A DNA stretch of 64,000 nucleotides, from the NCBI RefSeq assembly GCF_016741785.1, contig NZ_JAERRL010000006.1:124001-188000 (forward strand), in the 5' to 3' direction. Every line of letters starts with the position of its first letter. The first letter of the stretch is position 1. Under the pieces are notes generated by a model. That model was not told the origin of the DNA. It saw nothing but the letters and a program-made list of their open reading frames with translations, and did no database searches. The position numbers and the translations under genes are program-made. This document shows, one piece after another, positions 15,759 through 25,422 of this stretch. The stretch is from Streptomyces sp. 7-21 (GTDB lineage: Bacteria; Actinomycetota; Actinomycetes; Streptomycetales; Streptomycetaceae).

Positions 15759-17378
15759 ATGTCGAATCTCAGCCGTCGTGCCGTGCTGTCGGGAGCCACC
15801 GCCGTCGCCGGCGCCGGGGCGCTTCCGCGCCCGGCCCGCGCCGCCGGCGAGGACGGGACACGGGCCGGCACGGCGGACGGCCTGGTCACGGTGCGCCCTG
15901 GCGATCCGCGCTACGGCGACCTGGTCGTCGGCAACAACCAGCGCTGGGTCGCCTCCCCCGAAGCGGTGCACCTGGTGCGCACCACCGCGGAGACCGTCGC
16001 GGTCGTCGCCGAGGCGGTCCGGTCCGGCAAGCGGCTGTCCGTGCGCAGCGGCGGGCACTGCTACGCCGACTTCGTGTACCACGCGGATGCCGACGTCATC
16101 GTCGACCTGTCCACGATGAACCGGATCGGCTTCGACACCGGCCGGCAGGCGTTCATGGTGGAAGCGGGCGCCCGTCTCGGGGAGATCTACGACACGCTCT
16201 ACCGGCGCTGGGGGGTGGCCGTTCCCGGCGGTGTCTGCCCGTACGTCGGGATCGCCGGGCACGCCACCGGCGGCGGCTACGGCCTGCTGTCGCGGCGGCA
16301 CGGCGTGGTGGCCGACCACATCGAGGCCGTCGAGGTGGTCGTGGCGGACGAGGAGGAGGGGGCCCGCGCGGTGATCGCCTCCCGCGAGTCCACGGGCGCG
16401 CTGCGGGAGCTGTGGTGGGCGTGCACGGGCGGCGGGGGCGGCTCGTTCGGCGTGATCACGCGGTTCTGGTTCCGCAGCGCGGGGGCCTCCGGCCCGGACC
16501 CGGGCGGCCTGCTGCCGCGCCCGCCCCAGGAGATGCTCGCCAGCTTCGGCGAGCTGCCGTGGGAGGGCCTGACGGAGGAGGCGTTCACCGCGCTGGTACG
16601 CAACTTCGGCACCTGGTACACGGACAACGCCGCCGCGGGCGCGCCGCTGGACAGCGTCTCGGGCGGCGTGTTCCTGCGGCACCGGGCGAATCTGGCGATT
16701 CCGGTGCTGTGCGTGATGGACGGTACGGTGCCCGGCGCGGAGGGGATGCTGGCCGAGCACGTGGCGGCCCTGACGGCGGGCACGGGCATGCCGGACCTGC
16801 CGGCGCGGCGGCTGGCGTGGCTGGACCTGGTGCGGCTGATCGGCAATCTCGACCCGGGCACGCTGACGGACAGCACCAAGCGCAGCGCCGTGAAGTCGGC
16901 CTATATGCGCGGGCCGTTCACGCGCGCGCAGTGCGCCGCGATGTACGCGGCCATGAGCCGCGAGGACTACGCGAACCCGGAGGCCACGGTCACGCTGTAC
17001 GCGGTGTGCGGCGGCCCCGGCAACGACGTGCCCGAGGACGCCGTCGCCTACGCCCACCGCAACGCCTCCTACCTGGCGCTGTTCGAGAGCTTCTGGTCTG
17101 ACCCGGGCGAGGACGAGGCGCACCTGGCGTGGCAGCGCGGCCTGTACGCCGACGTCTTCGCGGACAGCGGCGGCTATCCGGTGCCGGGCGACCGGTACGA
17201 CGGCTGCTACATCAACTCGCCCGACCCGGACCTCACCGATCCGGCCTACAACGCCTCCGGGGTGCCCTGGCACCGGCTGTACTTCAAGGACAACTACGCC
17301 CGGCTCCAGGAGACCAAGCGGCTGTGGGACCCGGCGGACGTGTTCCGCCACCGCCATTCGGTGCGGCTGCCGTCCTGA
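15759..17378 (+). CDS. Secreted FAD-linked oxidase (BBE type, bicovalent flavin)
   Basis: The 539-residue protein starts with a Tat signal (SRRAVLSGATAVAGAGA, cleavage near residue 29), so it folds and loads FAD before export. The FAD_binding_4 domain has RSGGHC with His100 and VPGGVCPYVGIAGHATGGGYG with Cys160, the two residues that covalently link FAD in berberine-bridge and hexose oxidases. The C-terminal BBE motif is DCR-like: YKDNYARLQETKRLWDP. Such enzymes oxidise sugars, alkaloids or antibiotic intermediates. AGGAGG eight bases before the ATG at 15759 sets the start. The next gene is also a Tat substrate but is 136 bp away, so co-transcription is uncertain. Confidence 0.92.
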   Translation: MSNLSRRAVLSGATAVAGAGALPRPARAAGEDGTRAGTADGLVTVRPGDPRYGDLVVGNNQRWVASPEAVHLVRTTAETVAVVAEAVRSGKRLSVRSGGHCYADFVYHADADVIVDLSTMNRIGFDTGRQAFMVEAGARLGEIYDTLYRRWGVAVPGGVCPYVGIAGHATGGGYGLLSRRHGVVADHIEAVEVVVADEEEGARAVIASRESTGALRELWWACTGGGGGSFGVITRFWFRSAGASGPDPGGLLPRPPQEMLASFGELPWEGLTEEAFTALVRNFGTWYTDNAAAGAPLDSVSGGVFLRHRANLAIPVLCVMDGTVPGAEGMLAEHVAALTAGTGMPDLPARRLAWLDLVRLIGNLDPGTLTDSTKRSAVKSAYMRGPFTRAQCAAMYAAMSREDYANPEATVTLYAVCGGPGNDVPEDAVAYAHRNASYLALFESFWSDPGEDEAHLAWQRGLYADVFADSGGYPVPGDRYDGCYINSPDPDLTDPAYNASGVPWHRLYFKDNYARLQETKRLWDPADVFRHRHSVRLPS

Positions 17379-17514
17379 ACACGGCGGTTCGGCTGCCGTT
17401 CGGCCGGGCGCAACCTTCTCCTCGGCAGCCCCACACGCGCACTCGTCACCCTCGTCACGGCAGTACCGGCGCGCGGCGCTGGAAGACCACTCCGGAACCA
17501 CAGGGGAGCGAGCC

Positions 17515-18459
17515 ATGGACGTGTCACGCAGACGGGTGCTGGGAGCAGCGGGCGCCGCCGGGGCCGCGGGGGCGGCCGGCCTCCTCGGCGCCGGCCCCGC
17601 GACGGCCGGCGGCGGGACGCCGCGCGCCGCCGCGGCGCCGCGGCGGCGGCCGGTGATCGGCCAGGCGACGGGAGACCGGCTGCACGTCATCTCGTTCAAC
17701 ATCCGGTACGACAGCGGCGCCGAGCCCGGCTCGGACGACTCCTGGACGGACCGGCGGCCGGTGCTGGCGGCGTTCCTGGCCACCGAGCGGCCCACCGTCC
17801 TCGGCGTGCAGGAGGCGCTGTACCCGCAGGTCACGCAGGTCAGCGCGGATCTGCCGCCGCACTACGACTGGATCGGGCTGGGCCGCGAGGGCGGCGGGCG
17901 CGGCGAGTTCATGGCGGTGTACTTCGACACCCACCGCGTCGAGCCGCTCGACTTCGACCACTTCTGGCTGTCTGACACCCCGAACGTGATCGGCTCGGCC
18001 ACGTGGGGCAACACGATAGTGCGGATGGTGACGTGGGTGCGGCTCCGTGACCGCCGCACCGGCCGGGAGTTCGTCCACGTCAACACCCACTTCGACCACC
18101 AGTCGGAGCCGTCGCGGCAGCGCAGCGCCGCCCTGGTGCGCGAGCGGATCGAGGGCTTCCCCGCGGAGCTGCCCGTCGTGCTCACCGGCGACTTCAACAC
18201 GCCCGCGCCGGGCTCGGAGTCCTACCGGATCCTCACCGGGGGCGGACTGTCGGACGCCTGGCTGGCGGGCCGCCAGCTCACCCCGGGCTGGGGGACGTTC
18301 CCCGGCTACGGCGACCCGGTCGAGGGCGGCGACCGTATCGACTGGATCCTGGTCAGCGACCGGGTGGAGGTGCTGGCGGCTGCGATCAACGACTTCCGCG
18401 TCCGCGGCCGCTGGCCCTCCGACCACGCCCCGGTGCAGGCCCTCGTCCGCCTGGTCTGA
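17515..18459 (+). CDS. Secreted endonuclease/exonuclease/phosphatase family protein
   Basis: The 314-residue protein begins with a Tat signal (VSRRRVLGAAGAAGAAGAAG, cleavage near residue 35). The EEP fold follows: LHVISFNIRYD, VLGVQEAL (metal-binding Glu), FVHVNTHFDHQ, VVLTGDFNTPA, DRIDWILV and WPSDHAPV, all expected catalytic positions. Secreted members cleave phosphodiesters of sugars, phospholipids or nucleic acids; similarity is closest to the metal-dependent hydrolases of the CCR4/Mg-dependent sphingomyelinase type. GGGGAG lies eight bases before the ATG. A hairpin about 210 bp downstream lies between this gene and the convergent Cip1-like gene. Confidence 0.9.
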   Translation: MDVSRRRVLGAAGAAGAAGAAGLLGAGPATAGGGTPRAAAAPRRRPVIGQATGDRLHVISFNIRYDSGAEPGSDDSWTDRRPVLAAFLATERPTVLGVQEALYPQVTQVSADLPPHYDWIGLGREGGGRGEFMAVYFDTHRVEPLDFDHFWLSDTPNVIGSATWGNTIVRMVTWVRLRDRRTGREFVHVNTHFDHQSEPSRQRSAALVRERIEGFPAELPVVLTGDFNTPAPGSESYRILTGGGLSDAWLAGRQLTPGWGTFPGYGDPVEGGDRIDWILVSDRVEVLAAAINDFRVRGRWPSDHAPVQALVRLV

Positions 18460-18671
18460 CGGCTGCCAGGGCAACGCCAGCAGCCAGCAGCCGGGCCTCC
18501 CGGCCGCCGGGCCCCGGCGACCTGCCGCAGCAGCCCCGGCCGCCCCCGCCGCGCGCCTGCGGGGCGGGGGCGGGGCCAGGCCCGGCCCGGCGAGCGCAGC
18601 GCCCAGGCGACATGCGGCCCGCACCAGCAGGGAGCCGCCGGACATCAGCACGGTGAGGAGGAGCGGGGCGG

Positions 18672-18706
18672 CCGCCCGGCGGTCCTTTCCGTGGTCCGCC
18701 GGGCGG
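18672..18706. terminator. Hairpin between convergent secreted-protein genes
   Basis: An 11-bp perfect stem (18672-18682 with 18696-18706) with a 13-base loop lies between the EEP gene and the Cip1-like gene and could end either transcript. The remaining 280 bp here hold no gene. Confidence 0.6.
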
Positions 18707-18737
18707 TACCGGTCGGTGGCGGGTGCCCGCCGTGCCG

Positions 18738-19562
18738 TCAGCAGCCGGTGCGGGTGGTGCCGACCGCCACGTCGTCGAACCACAGCGTGTCGCTGTCGCC
18801 GCCGTAGCTCTCCCATCCCAGCCGCAGGTCCACCAGGCCCGGGCTCCAGTCGCCGCGGCTCAGCCACTGCGAGTCGATGTCCTGGGTCGGCTCGCCGTCG
18901 ACGGCCAGCCCTTCGACGGGCTCGCCGTCGAGCCACGTCGTCAGGTGTCCGGCCGCCGGGTCGATCTCGAACTCCAGGCAGGCCCAGGTGTCGGTGGGCA
19001 GCGGCGCGCTGAGCGCCACGCCGGCCGGGCTCTGCTCGGGCAGGGTGGCGTCATCGGACTCGCGGTTCCACTGGAGCGCCTCGTTCTGGCCGCCCATGCG
19101 CAGGTCCCGGGCGCCGTCGTTGGCGTCCTCCATCGCCAGGAACGTCACGTGCTGCGCGGGCAGCGGTGTGGTGTGGCGCACCCAGAACCGCACGTACAGC
19201 GGGGAGCCCGCGGGCACCTCGTCGAGCGTGGTGCCGGCGAAGGCGTGGTTGCAGTACCCGCCGCCGCCGTCCACGCGCAGCGACGTGCTGCCGGAGTGGG
19301 CGACGGAGGTGTCGATGGCGGCCGTGCCGGTGCCGGAGCAGTCGGGCGCCGTAAAGCTCCAGCGGCCCGAGGGCTCGGTGCCGGTCTGCGACTCAAAGTC
19401 CTCGCAGAAACCGTCGGTGCCGCACTCGGCGGCCGGAGCGGCCCCGGCGTCGCCGGAGGCGGCGGGCGCGCCCGCGACGCCGAGAGCGAGCACGGCGGCG
19501 GCCGCGGCGGGGACGCGCAGACGCCTGAGCAGGCGCCCAGGTGATTGAGGAGAGCTGGCCAT
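18738..19562 (-). CDS. Secreted Cip1-like cellulose-associated protein
   Basis: The 274-residue protein has a signal peptide (LRRLRVPAAAAAVLALGVAG, mature from about residue 35) and a single beta-jelly-roll domain. Its run of motifs, including APDCSGTGTAAIDTSVAHSG, GYCNHAFAGTT, QHVTFLAMEDAND, NRESDDATLPEQSP and DTLWFDD, matches in order what I remember of Trichoderma reesei Cip1, a cellulase-co-regulated protein of unsettled activity (lyase-like fold with a bound calcium). No carbohydrate-binding module is attached. The ATG at 19562 begins the signal peptide. This suggests a role in plant-polymer breakdown, inferred from the fungal relative. Confidence 0.82.
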   Translation of the reverse strand: MASSPQSPGRLLRRLRVPAAAAAVLALGVAGAPAASGDAGAAPAAECGTDGFCEDFESQTGTEPSGRWSFTAPDCSGTGTAAIDTSVAHSGSTSLRVDGGGGYCNHAFAGTTLDEVPAGSPLYVRFWVRHTTPLPAQHVTFLAMEDANDGARDLRMGGQNEALQWNRESDDATLPEQSPAGVALSAPLPTDTWACLEFEIDPAAGHLTTWLDGEPVEGLAVDGEPTQDIDSQWLSRGDWSPGLVDLRLGWESYGGDSDTLWFDDVAVGTTRTGC

Positions 19563-19620
19563 GGTGTCAGGACCTCCAGGTGGGGGGTGAACGCGGCTCT
19601 CCTCCCAGCCCGCAGGCACC

Positions 19621-20391
19621 TTACTCTTCCGCGCGCTCCGGCACGAGACCGCCGCCCGCCCCGGCGATCCGGTCCAGCAGGGCAGGCAGTGACTGTCCGA
19701 TCGGCTCCCTGATGACCTCGTCGGCCAGCGCGTCGTACGGCGTGGGCTCGGCGTTGACGATGATGAGCCTGGCGCCGCCGCGTGCCGCCACCCCGGCGAG
19801 CCCGGCGGCGGGCTGGACCTGAAGGGTGGTGCCCACGGCGATGAAGAGGTCGCAGGCGCGGGCGATCTGCTCGGCCTGGCCCAGCACCTCCGGGTCCAGC
19901 GGCTCGCCGAACATGACGGTCGCCGCCTTGAGGATGGCGCCGCAGTCGCGGCACGGCGGGTCCTCCTCGCCCGCCTCGACCCGCGCCAGCGCCTCGGCCA
20001 TGCTGGTGCGGGCGCCGCAGCCGGTGCAGACGACGGCCCGGGCGGTGCCGTGGAGTTCGAGGACCTTGTGCTCCGGCAGCCCGGCGGCCTGGTGGAGCCC
20101 GTCCACGTTCTGCGTCAGCACCCGCACCGGCAGCGCGCGGGCGAGCCGGGCCACCGCCTCGTGCGCGGCGTTGGGGCGGGCGGCGATTTCGGCGTTGTCG
20201 CGCCGCAGCAGCCAGGAGCGGCGGCGCACGTCCGGGTCGGTCATGTAGAAGTCGTACGTCACGAGCTTCTCGGCCTCGGGGTCGCGCCGCCACAGCCCCT
20301 GGGGGCCGCGGTAGTCGGGGATGCCCGAGTCGGTCGAGATGCCCGCCCCGGTCAGCAGGGCGACCAGGGGACGGCCTCCGTCGCTGCTCAT
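19621..20391 (-). CDS. NAD-dependent protein deacylase (sirtuin, Sir2 family)
   Basis: The 256-residue enzyme removes acyl groups from lysine using NAD+. It has LLTGAGISTDSGIPDYRG (NAD pocket), TQNVDGLHQAAG, catalytic His114 in ELHGT, and a complete zinc site (Cys122, Cys125, Cys147, Cys150). The acyl-pocket helix reads DPDVRRRSWLLRRD, with Trp where desuccinylases have Tyr, so acetyl specificity cannot be decided. The start codon lies only 11 bp from the first ATG of the divergent gamma-glutamyltransferase gene, with no ribosome-binding site, which suggests a leaderless transcript (TACGCT six bases before the ATG could serve as the -10). Confidence 0.93.
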   Translation of the reverse strand: MSSDGGRPLVALLTGAGISTDSGIPDYRGPQGLWRRDPEAEKLVTYDFYMTDPDVRRRSWLLRRDNAEIAARPNAAHEAVARLARALPVRVLTQNVDGLHQAAGLPEHKVLELHGTARAVVCTGCGARTSMAEALARVEAGEEDPPCRDCGAILKAATVMFGEPLDPEVLGQAEQIARACDLFIAVGTTLQVQPAAGLAGVAARGGARLIIVNAEPTPYDALADEVIREPIGQSLPALLDRIAGAGGGLVPERAEE

Positions 20392-20414
20392 AGGAAAAGC
20401 GTATGCTCCGCCGC

Positions 20415-22247
20415 ATGTCTGCCTTCCCTGCCGCTCCCGAGGACTCGTTCACCACGCGGCCCACGCTCCAGGGCACCTTCGGCATGGTCTCCAGCACGCA
20501 CTGGCTGGCCTCCCAGTCGGCGATGGCGGTGCTGGAGGACGGCGGCAACGCCTTCGACGCGGCGGTGGCCGCCGGCTTCGTGCTGCACGTCGTGGAGCCG
20601 CACCTCAACGGTCCCGCCGGCGACCTGCCGCTGATCCTGGCGCCGGCGGGCGGCCCGGTGCGGGTGCTGTGCGGGCAGGGCCCGGCCCCGGCCGGCGCGA
20701 CCGTGGACCACTTCCGCGCCCTGGGGCTGGAGCTGGTGCCCGGGACCGGGCCGCTGGCGGCCGTGGTGCCCGGTGCGTTCGACGCCTGGATGGTGCTGCT
20801 GCGCGACCACGGCACCAAGGAGCTGGCGGACGTGCTGTCGTATGCCATCGGGTACGCCGAGCGCGGCCACCCGGCCGTCGAGCGGATCGGCCGGGCGGTG
20901 GCGAGCGTGCGGGAGCTGTTCACCACAGAGTGGACGTCGTCGGCCGAGGTGTACCTGCCGGACGGCGAGCCGCCCGCGCCCGGCGTCCTGCTGCGCAACC
21001 CGGACCTGGCGGCGACATGGCGGCGGCTGCTGCGCGAGGCGGCGGGGGGCGCGACCCGCGAAGCGCGGATCGAGGCGGCGCGGCGGGTGTGGCGCGAGGG
21101 CTTCATCGGCGAGGCGCTGGTGGCGCACGCCGCCCGGCCGGCCATGGACTCCTCGGGCAGCCGCCACGCGGGCGTGCTGACCGGCGACGACCTGACGGGC
21201 TGGGAGGCCGGCTACGAGGAGCCGGTGACCTACGACTGGCGCGGCTGGACCGTGTGCAAGCCGGGGCCGTGGAGCCAGGGCCCGGTGCTGCCGCAGCAGC
21301 TCGCCCTGCTGGACGCCGGCATCGGGCCGGAGGCGTACGGCACGCCGGAGTACGTGCACGCCCTCATCGAGGGCAGCAAGCTCGCCATGGCCGACCGCGA
21401 GGCGTGGTACGGCGACGCGGAGGGCGCGGACGCGGTGCCGGTGGCGCAGCTGCTGTCGCCCGCGTACAACGACGCCCGGCGGGCGCTGATCGGCCCCGTC
21501 GCCTCCCGCGAGCTGCGGCCCGGCAGCCCTGGCGGCCGGCGGCCGCGGCTGGCGGCCCACGCCCGGCGGGCCGTCAGCGGCGCCGCGGTGCCGGAGCAGC
21601 CGCTGGGCACGGGCGAGCCCACGGTGGCGCCGACCGGGGAGACCCGCGGCGACACCTGCCACGTGGACGTCGTCGACCGGTTCGGGAACATGGTGAGCGC
21701 CACGCCCAGCGGGGGCTGGCTCCAGTCCAGCCCGGTCGTCCCCGGCCTGGGCTTCCCGCTCGGCACGCGGCTCCAGATGACCTGGCTCGAACCCGGGCTG
21801 CCCGCCTCGCTGGTGCCGGGGCGGCGGCCGCGGACCACGCTGTCGCCCTCGCTGGCGCTGCGCGGCGGCGAGCCCGTCCTGGCGTTCGGTACCCCGGGCG
21901 GCGACCAGCAGGACCAGTGGCAGACGCACTTCTTCCTGGCGGTGGCGCTGCGCCCGCGCGTGCGCGGCCAGCTGGACCTCCAGGGCGCCATCGACGCTCC
22001 CAACTGGCACCAGGAGAGCTTCCCCGGCTCGTTCTACCCGCGGCTGGCCGCGCCCGGCCGGGTCGTGATCGAGTCGCGGGCGGGCGAGGTGGTGATCGGC
22101 GGGCTGCGGAGCCGGGGACACGACGTGACGGTGGCGCCGCCGTGGACCGAGGGCCGGCTGTGCGCCGTCGCGCGCGACCCGGAGACCGGCGTGCTCTCCG
22201 CCGCGGCCAACCCCCGGGGCGCGCAGGGTTACGCGGCGGGCCGCTGA
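20415..22247 (+). CDS. Gamma-glutamyltransferase family protein
   Basis: The 610-residue Ntn-hydrolase precursor shows the N-terminal GGT pattern (MAVLEDGGNAFDAAVAAGFVLHVVEP, then GPAGDLPLILA) and the autoprocessing site DTCHVDVVDRFGNMVS, where Thr414 would become the nucleophile of the small subunit. PSGGWLQSSP and FGTPGGDQQDQWQ follow. There is no signal peptide, so it probably works in the cytosol, unlike classical periplasmic GGT. Missing Arg in the usual GHR-like position cannot be judged here. ATG at 20403 is an alternative start. A possible -10 (TATGCT, 20402-20407) seven bases before 20415 fits a leaderless message. It is divergent from the sirtuin gene. Confidence 0.9.
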   Translation: MSAFPAAPEDSFTTRPTLQGTFGMVSSTHWLASQSAMAVLEDGGNAFDAAVAAGFVLHVVEPHLNGPAGDLPLILAPAGGPVRVLCGQGPAPAGATVDHFRALGLELVPGTGPLAAVVPGAFDAWMVLLRDHGTKELADVLSYAIGYAERGHPAVERIGRAVASVRELFTTEWTSSAEVYLPDGEPPAPGVLLRNPDLAATWRRLLREAAGGATREARIEAARRVWREGFIGEALVAHAARPAMDSSGSRHAGVLTGDDLTGWEAGYEEPVTYDWRGWTVCKPGPWSQGPVLPQQLALLDAGIGPEAYGTPEYVHALIEGSKLAMADREAWYGDAEGADAVPVAQLLSPAYNDARRALIGPVASRELRPGSPGGRRPRLAAHARRAVSGAAVPEQPLGTGEPTVAPTGETRGDTCHVDVVDRFGNMVSATPSGGWLQSSPVVPGLGFPLGTRLQMTWLEPGLPASLVPGRRPRTTLSPSLALRGGEPVLAFGTPGGDQQDQWQTHFFLAVALRPRVRGQLDLQGAIDAPNWHQESFPGSFYPRLAAPGRVVIESRAGEVVIGGLRSRGHDVTVAPPWTEGRLCAVARDPETGVLSAAANPRGAQGYAAGR

Positions 22248-22338
22248 GGCCGCGCACGCGCTCGGGCCGCATGCCCGAAAACCGGCTGTAGCACCGCCGA
22301 AACCCGGGATGTAACACGGCAGGGCTTCAGTAGCCGTC

Positions 22339-23678
22339 ATGGCTGAGGAGTCCGCGGAAGTGACCAGGGCCCAGCGGGAGCATGCCGCGCGTCTGGCGTC
22401 GTTCACGGCGGAGCTCGGGGCCGTCGCGGCGGCGCTCGACCCGCGCGCGGGCTGGTATGCGGCCTTCGCGCGGCGCTCCCCCGGAGAGCTGGCCGGGTGG
22501 CTGGCGGGCGAGGCGCTGCCGCCGTGGGACGTCGCGGACTGCCTGCTGCGCGATCTCGCCGCGGTGCGGGGGCGCGAAGCCGCCGCGCGCACCGCCCGCT
22601 CGCTGCGGAGCGCTACGACGCGGTGGTCCGCGCCGAGGACGCTCTGCCCGGTGCGGAGGCCGCGCTCGCGGGGCGTGCGGCAAAGCTGCAGGAGCAGCAG
22701 GCCCGGCTGGAGGAACGCGCGCGGCGGCTGGCCGCCAAGGAGGTGGCGGCACGGCGCTCGGGCCGCGAGGAGGAAGCCGGGCGGCTCGCGCTGTCGCGGC
22801 GGTGGCTGCGCGACGACGCCAGCCGGGTGGCGGCCCGGCTGGCGGAGCTGTCGGCCCGCCGCGACGCGCTGCGCCCGGCCGCCGCCGGGGAACACGCCCG
22901 GCCGGAGCCTTGGCCGCCCCGCGAGAGCACCGCGCCGCCCGCGGCGGCCGCCGCGTTAACCGGACCGCCCCCGCGCCGGGCGCCGCGGGGCGCACGGTTC
23001 GCGGGCCTGGACCTGACCGGGCAGCCCGGCGGGCACCCCGGCGAGCGGCCCGCCCCCGCACCGGCCGCACCTCCGCCGCGCGGCGCACGGTTCGCCGGCG
23101 CGCCCGCGCCCGCTCCGGCGCGCGACGCCACCCAGCACTCGGAGGAGGACCGCCGCGCGGCCGCCGACGCCACCGCCCGGCTGCGGCGGCTGCGCGCCGA
23201 GGGCGACGGCGGCGCCGCGCACGCGCTGCTGACGGAGGCGGCGAACGGCCCCGCCGGCCGCTTCGCCGCTCTCGTCGCCGCGCTCCACGGCGCGGGCATG
23301 CCCTCCGATGCCGCGCTGCTGCTGTGGGAGGCGTCGGCCCTGCCGCCCGAGCGGCTCGCGGCGGCGGCGCGGGCGCTGACCGCCACCGGGCGGGACGAGG
23401 ACTGCGCCAGCCTGCTGCGGCAGTCCGCCGCGCGGCCCGCGCCCGAGGCCGGCTCGGTGGCGGCCCGGCTGTCCGAGGCAGGGCAGACCGACCACGCGCT
23501 GGCGCTGCTCGCGTCGGTCGTGCGCGCCAAGACACCGAGCGAGGCGGCGCGCGCGGCGGAACGGGCGCCAGGTGTCGTCACGCCGCTGCTGCTGGACGCG
23601 GCCGGCCGCGTCTCGCCCGGCCACCGGTACGCCCTGCTCAGCGAACTCCGCCGCAGGGGCAGCGGGTTGACCGGCTGA
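22339..23678 (+). pseudogene. Coiled-coil/Ala-Arg-rich hypothetical gene, frameshifted
   Basis: The N-terminal part reads MAEESAEVTRAQREHAARLASFTAEL to CLLRDLAAVRGREAAARTARSL in one frame, and the continuation AERYDAVVRAEDALPGAEAAL to the end reads in the frame one base back. Both halves have coding character and together resemble a Streptomyces family I know only as a large hypothetical protein: an N-terminal helical domain, a coiled coil (about 22640-22880), a Pro/Ala linker and a C-terminal helical repeat region (about 23140-23670). A -1 slip near 22600-22611 would restore about 446 residues. It may be a real mutation, a sequencing error or, less likely, programmed frameshifting. Confidence 0.7.
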
Positions 23679-23813
23679 TCCGCCAGCGGCAGCAGGACCT
23701 GCGGCGGCCCCGGGGCACCCGCGGGCGGCGCGGGAGCGCCGCGTATCCTCGGGGGTCCTGGCCGGCCGACCCGGGCGGCCGCTGTGAACCTCACGGTCGA
23801 GGGGAGCCGATCA

Positions 23814-25244
23814 GTGCCGTCCATGCGTGACGTGGTCGTGGTGGGTGCCGGTCCGAACGGGCTGACCGCCGCCGCCGAACTGGCGCGGCGCGGCATGTCG
23901 GTGGAGGTCTTCGAGGCGCGGGAGACCGTGGGCGGCGGGGCACGCACCGAGGAGCTGACGCTGCCCGGCTTCCGCCACGACCCGTGCGCGGCCGCGCACC
24001 CGCTGGGCGTGGGCTCCCCCGCGTTCCGGAACATGCCGCTGGGCGACTACGGCCTGACGTGGGTGCACCCCGACATCCCGATGGCCCACCCGCTGCCGGG
24101 CGGCCGGGCCGCCGTGCTGGCGCGGTCCGTGGGCGAGACGGCGGCCTCGCTCGGCCCGCGCGACGCGGGCGCGTACCGCAGGCTGGTCGCGCCGTACCTG
24201 GGCAGGTGGCGCGAGCTGTCGGCCGACTTCCTCACCGTGCCGTGGGACGGGATGCGCCGCTCGCCGGTCACGCTGGCCCGGTTCGGGCTCGCCGGGGTGC
24301 AGCCGGTGTCCCTGCTGGCGCGGCGGTTCCGCGACGACCCGGCGCGCGCCCTGATGTACGGCATGGCGGCGCACGCCATCACGCCCCCGTCGACGCCGGT
24401 CACCGGCGGCATGGCGCTGGTCTTCGCGCTGGCCGGGCACGAGGTCGGCTGGCCGTTCGCGCGGGGCGGCTCGCAGGCCATCGCCGACGCGCTCACGGGC
24501 TATCTGCGCGACCTCGGGGGCGTCGTCCACACCGGCGTGGAGGTGCGGCGGCTCGACGAACTGCCGCCCGCACTCGCCTACGTCTTCGACACCTCCCCCA
24601 CCGCCATGGCCCGGATCGCCGGGCTGGGCCGGGCCTTCGACAGCTTCCGGTACGGCGCGGCCGTGTTCAAGGTGGACTACGCGCTGGACGGCCCCGTGCC
24701 GTGGGAGTCGCCGCAGGCGCGCCGCGCTGGAACGGTGCACATCGGCCCGTCGAGCGGCGAGATCGGCACGGCGCTGCGGGCGGCCGCCGCGCGGGGCCGG
24801 GCGCCCGAGGTGCCGTTTCTGATTACGACCCAGCCGACGCTGTTCGACCCCAGCCGCGCGCCGGAGGGCAAGCACGTGCTGTGGGCGTACGCGCACGTAC
24901 CGAACGGCTGGGACGGGGACCTGACGGACGCCATCGAGCGGCAGATCGAGCGGTTCGCGCCCGGCTTCCGTGACCTGGTGCTGGCGCGCGCGGTCGCCGG
25001 GCCGCGCGAGCTGGCCCGGCGGAACGCCAACTACGTGGGCGGCGACATCGCCTGCGGGGCGTTCTCCGGCCTCCAGGCGATGTTCCGGCCGCGCCCGGCG
25101 CTGCGGCCGTACGCCACCTCCCACCCGGCGGTCTTCCTGTGCTCGTCGGCTGCCTGGCCGGGCCCGGGGGTGCACGGCATGTCCGGGCACAACGCCGCCA
25201 AGGCGGTCTGGCGGCACCTGCGCCGCGTCGCCGCCGCGGCCTGA
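23814..25244 (+). CDS. Phytoene-desaturase-like FAD-dependent oxidoreductase
   Basis: The 476-residue flavoprotein opens with the dinucleotide motif [21 protein letters not shown], followed by [19 protein letters not shown], the arrangement of the CrtI/COG1233 family. The C-terminal FAD motif appears as [25 protein letters not shown] at 23814 is chosen because GGGGAG lies seven bases upstream; ATG at 23823 is in frame. It has no carotenoid genes around it, so a role in pigment synthesis is unlikely; family members in Streptomyces usually have unknown substrates. It is a single gene between the frameshifted gene and glycerate kinase. Confidence 0.9.
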   Translation: MPSMRDVVVVGAGPNGLTAAAELARRGMSVEVFEARETVGGGARTEELTLPGFRHDPCAAAHPLGVGSPAFRNMPLGDYGLTWVHPDIPMAHPLPGGRAAVLARSVGETAASLGPRDAGAYRRLVAPYLGRWRELSADFLTVPWDGMRRSPVTLARFGLAGVQPVSLLARRFRDDPARALMYGMAAHAITPPSTPVTGGMALVFALAGHEVGWPFARGGSQAIADALTGYLRDLGGVVHTGVEVRRLDELPPALAYVFDTSPTAMARIAGLGRAFDSFRYGAAVFKVDYALDGPVPWESPQARRAGTVHIGPSSGEIGTALRAAAARGRAPEVPFLITTQPTLFDPSRAPEGKHVLWAYAHVPNGWDGDLTDAIERQIERFAPGFRDLVLARAVAGPRELARRNANYVGGDIACGAFSGLQAMFRPRPALRPYATSHPAVFLCSSAAWPGPGVHGMSGHNAAKAVWRHLRRVAAAA

Positions 25245-25271
25245 CGCCCCGGCCCCGGCGTCAGCGGTCAC

Positions 25272-25295
25272 GGTGACGATCGCGGTGACGATCGC
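25272..25295. repeat. Two tandem copies of a 12-bp unit
   Basis: GGTGACGATCGC occurs twice in direct succession (25272-25283, 25284-25295), with a partial third copy after it. It lies between the desaturase stop and the glycerate kinase gene; a function is not apparent. Confidence 0.6.
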
Positions 25296-25422
25296 GGTCG
25301 CGAAACAAGGCGACATGTGATCTTCGCCGTGCCCGACGGCCATGGCCTCGGCGGCAAGCGGCCCGGTAGGGTCGCCCCGGCGTGACCCATGTCCGATCGC
25401 AACGACTTACAGGGGCAACACC

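Noticed and set aside
15639..17834. 731-codon minus-strand frame opposite the flavoprotein oxidase
   Set aside because: The plus-strand gene has clear Tat, His100 and Cys160 motifs; the opposite frame has no motif and biased composition.
20388..22895. 835-codon minus-strand frame opposite the gamma-glutamyltransferase gene
   Set aside because: It contains no family motif and mirrors the codon bias of the plus-strand gene.
25272..25295. Start of a CRISPR or larger satellite array
   Set aside because: Only two 12-bp copies occur in direct contact with no spacers.
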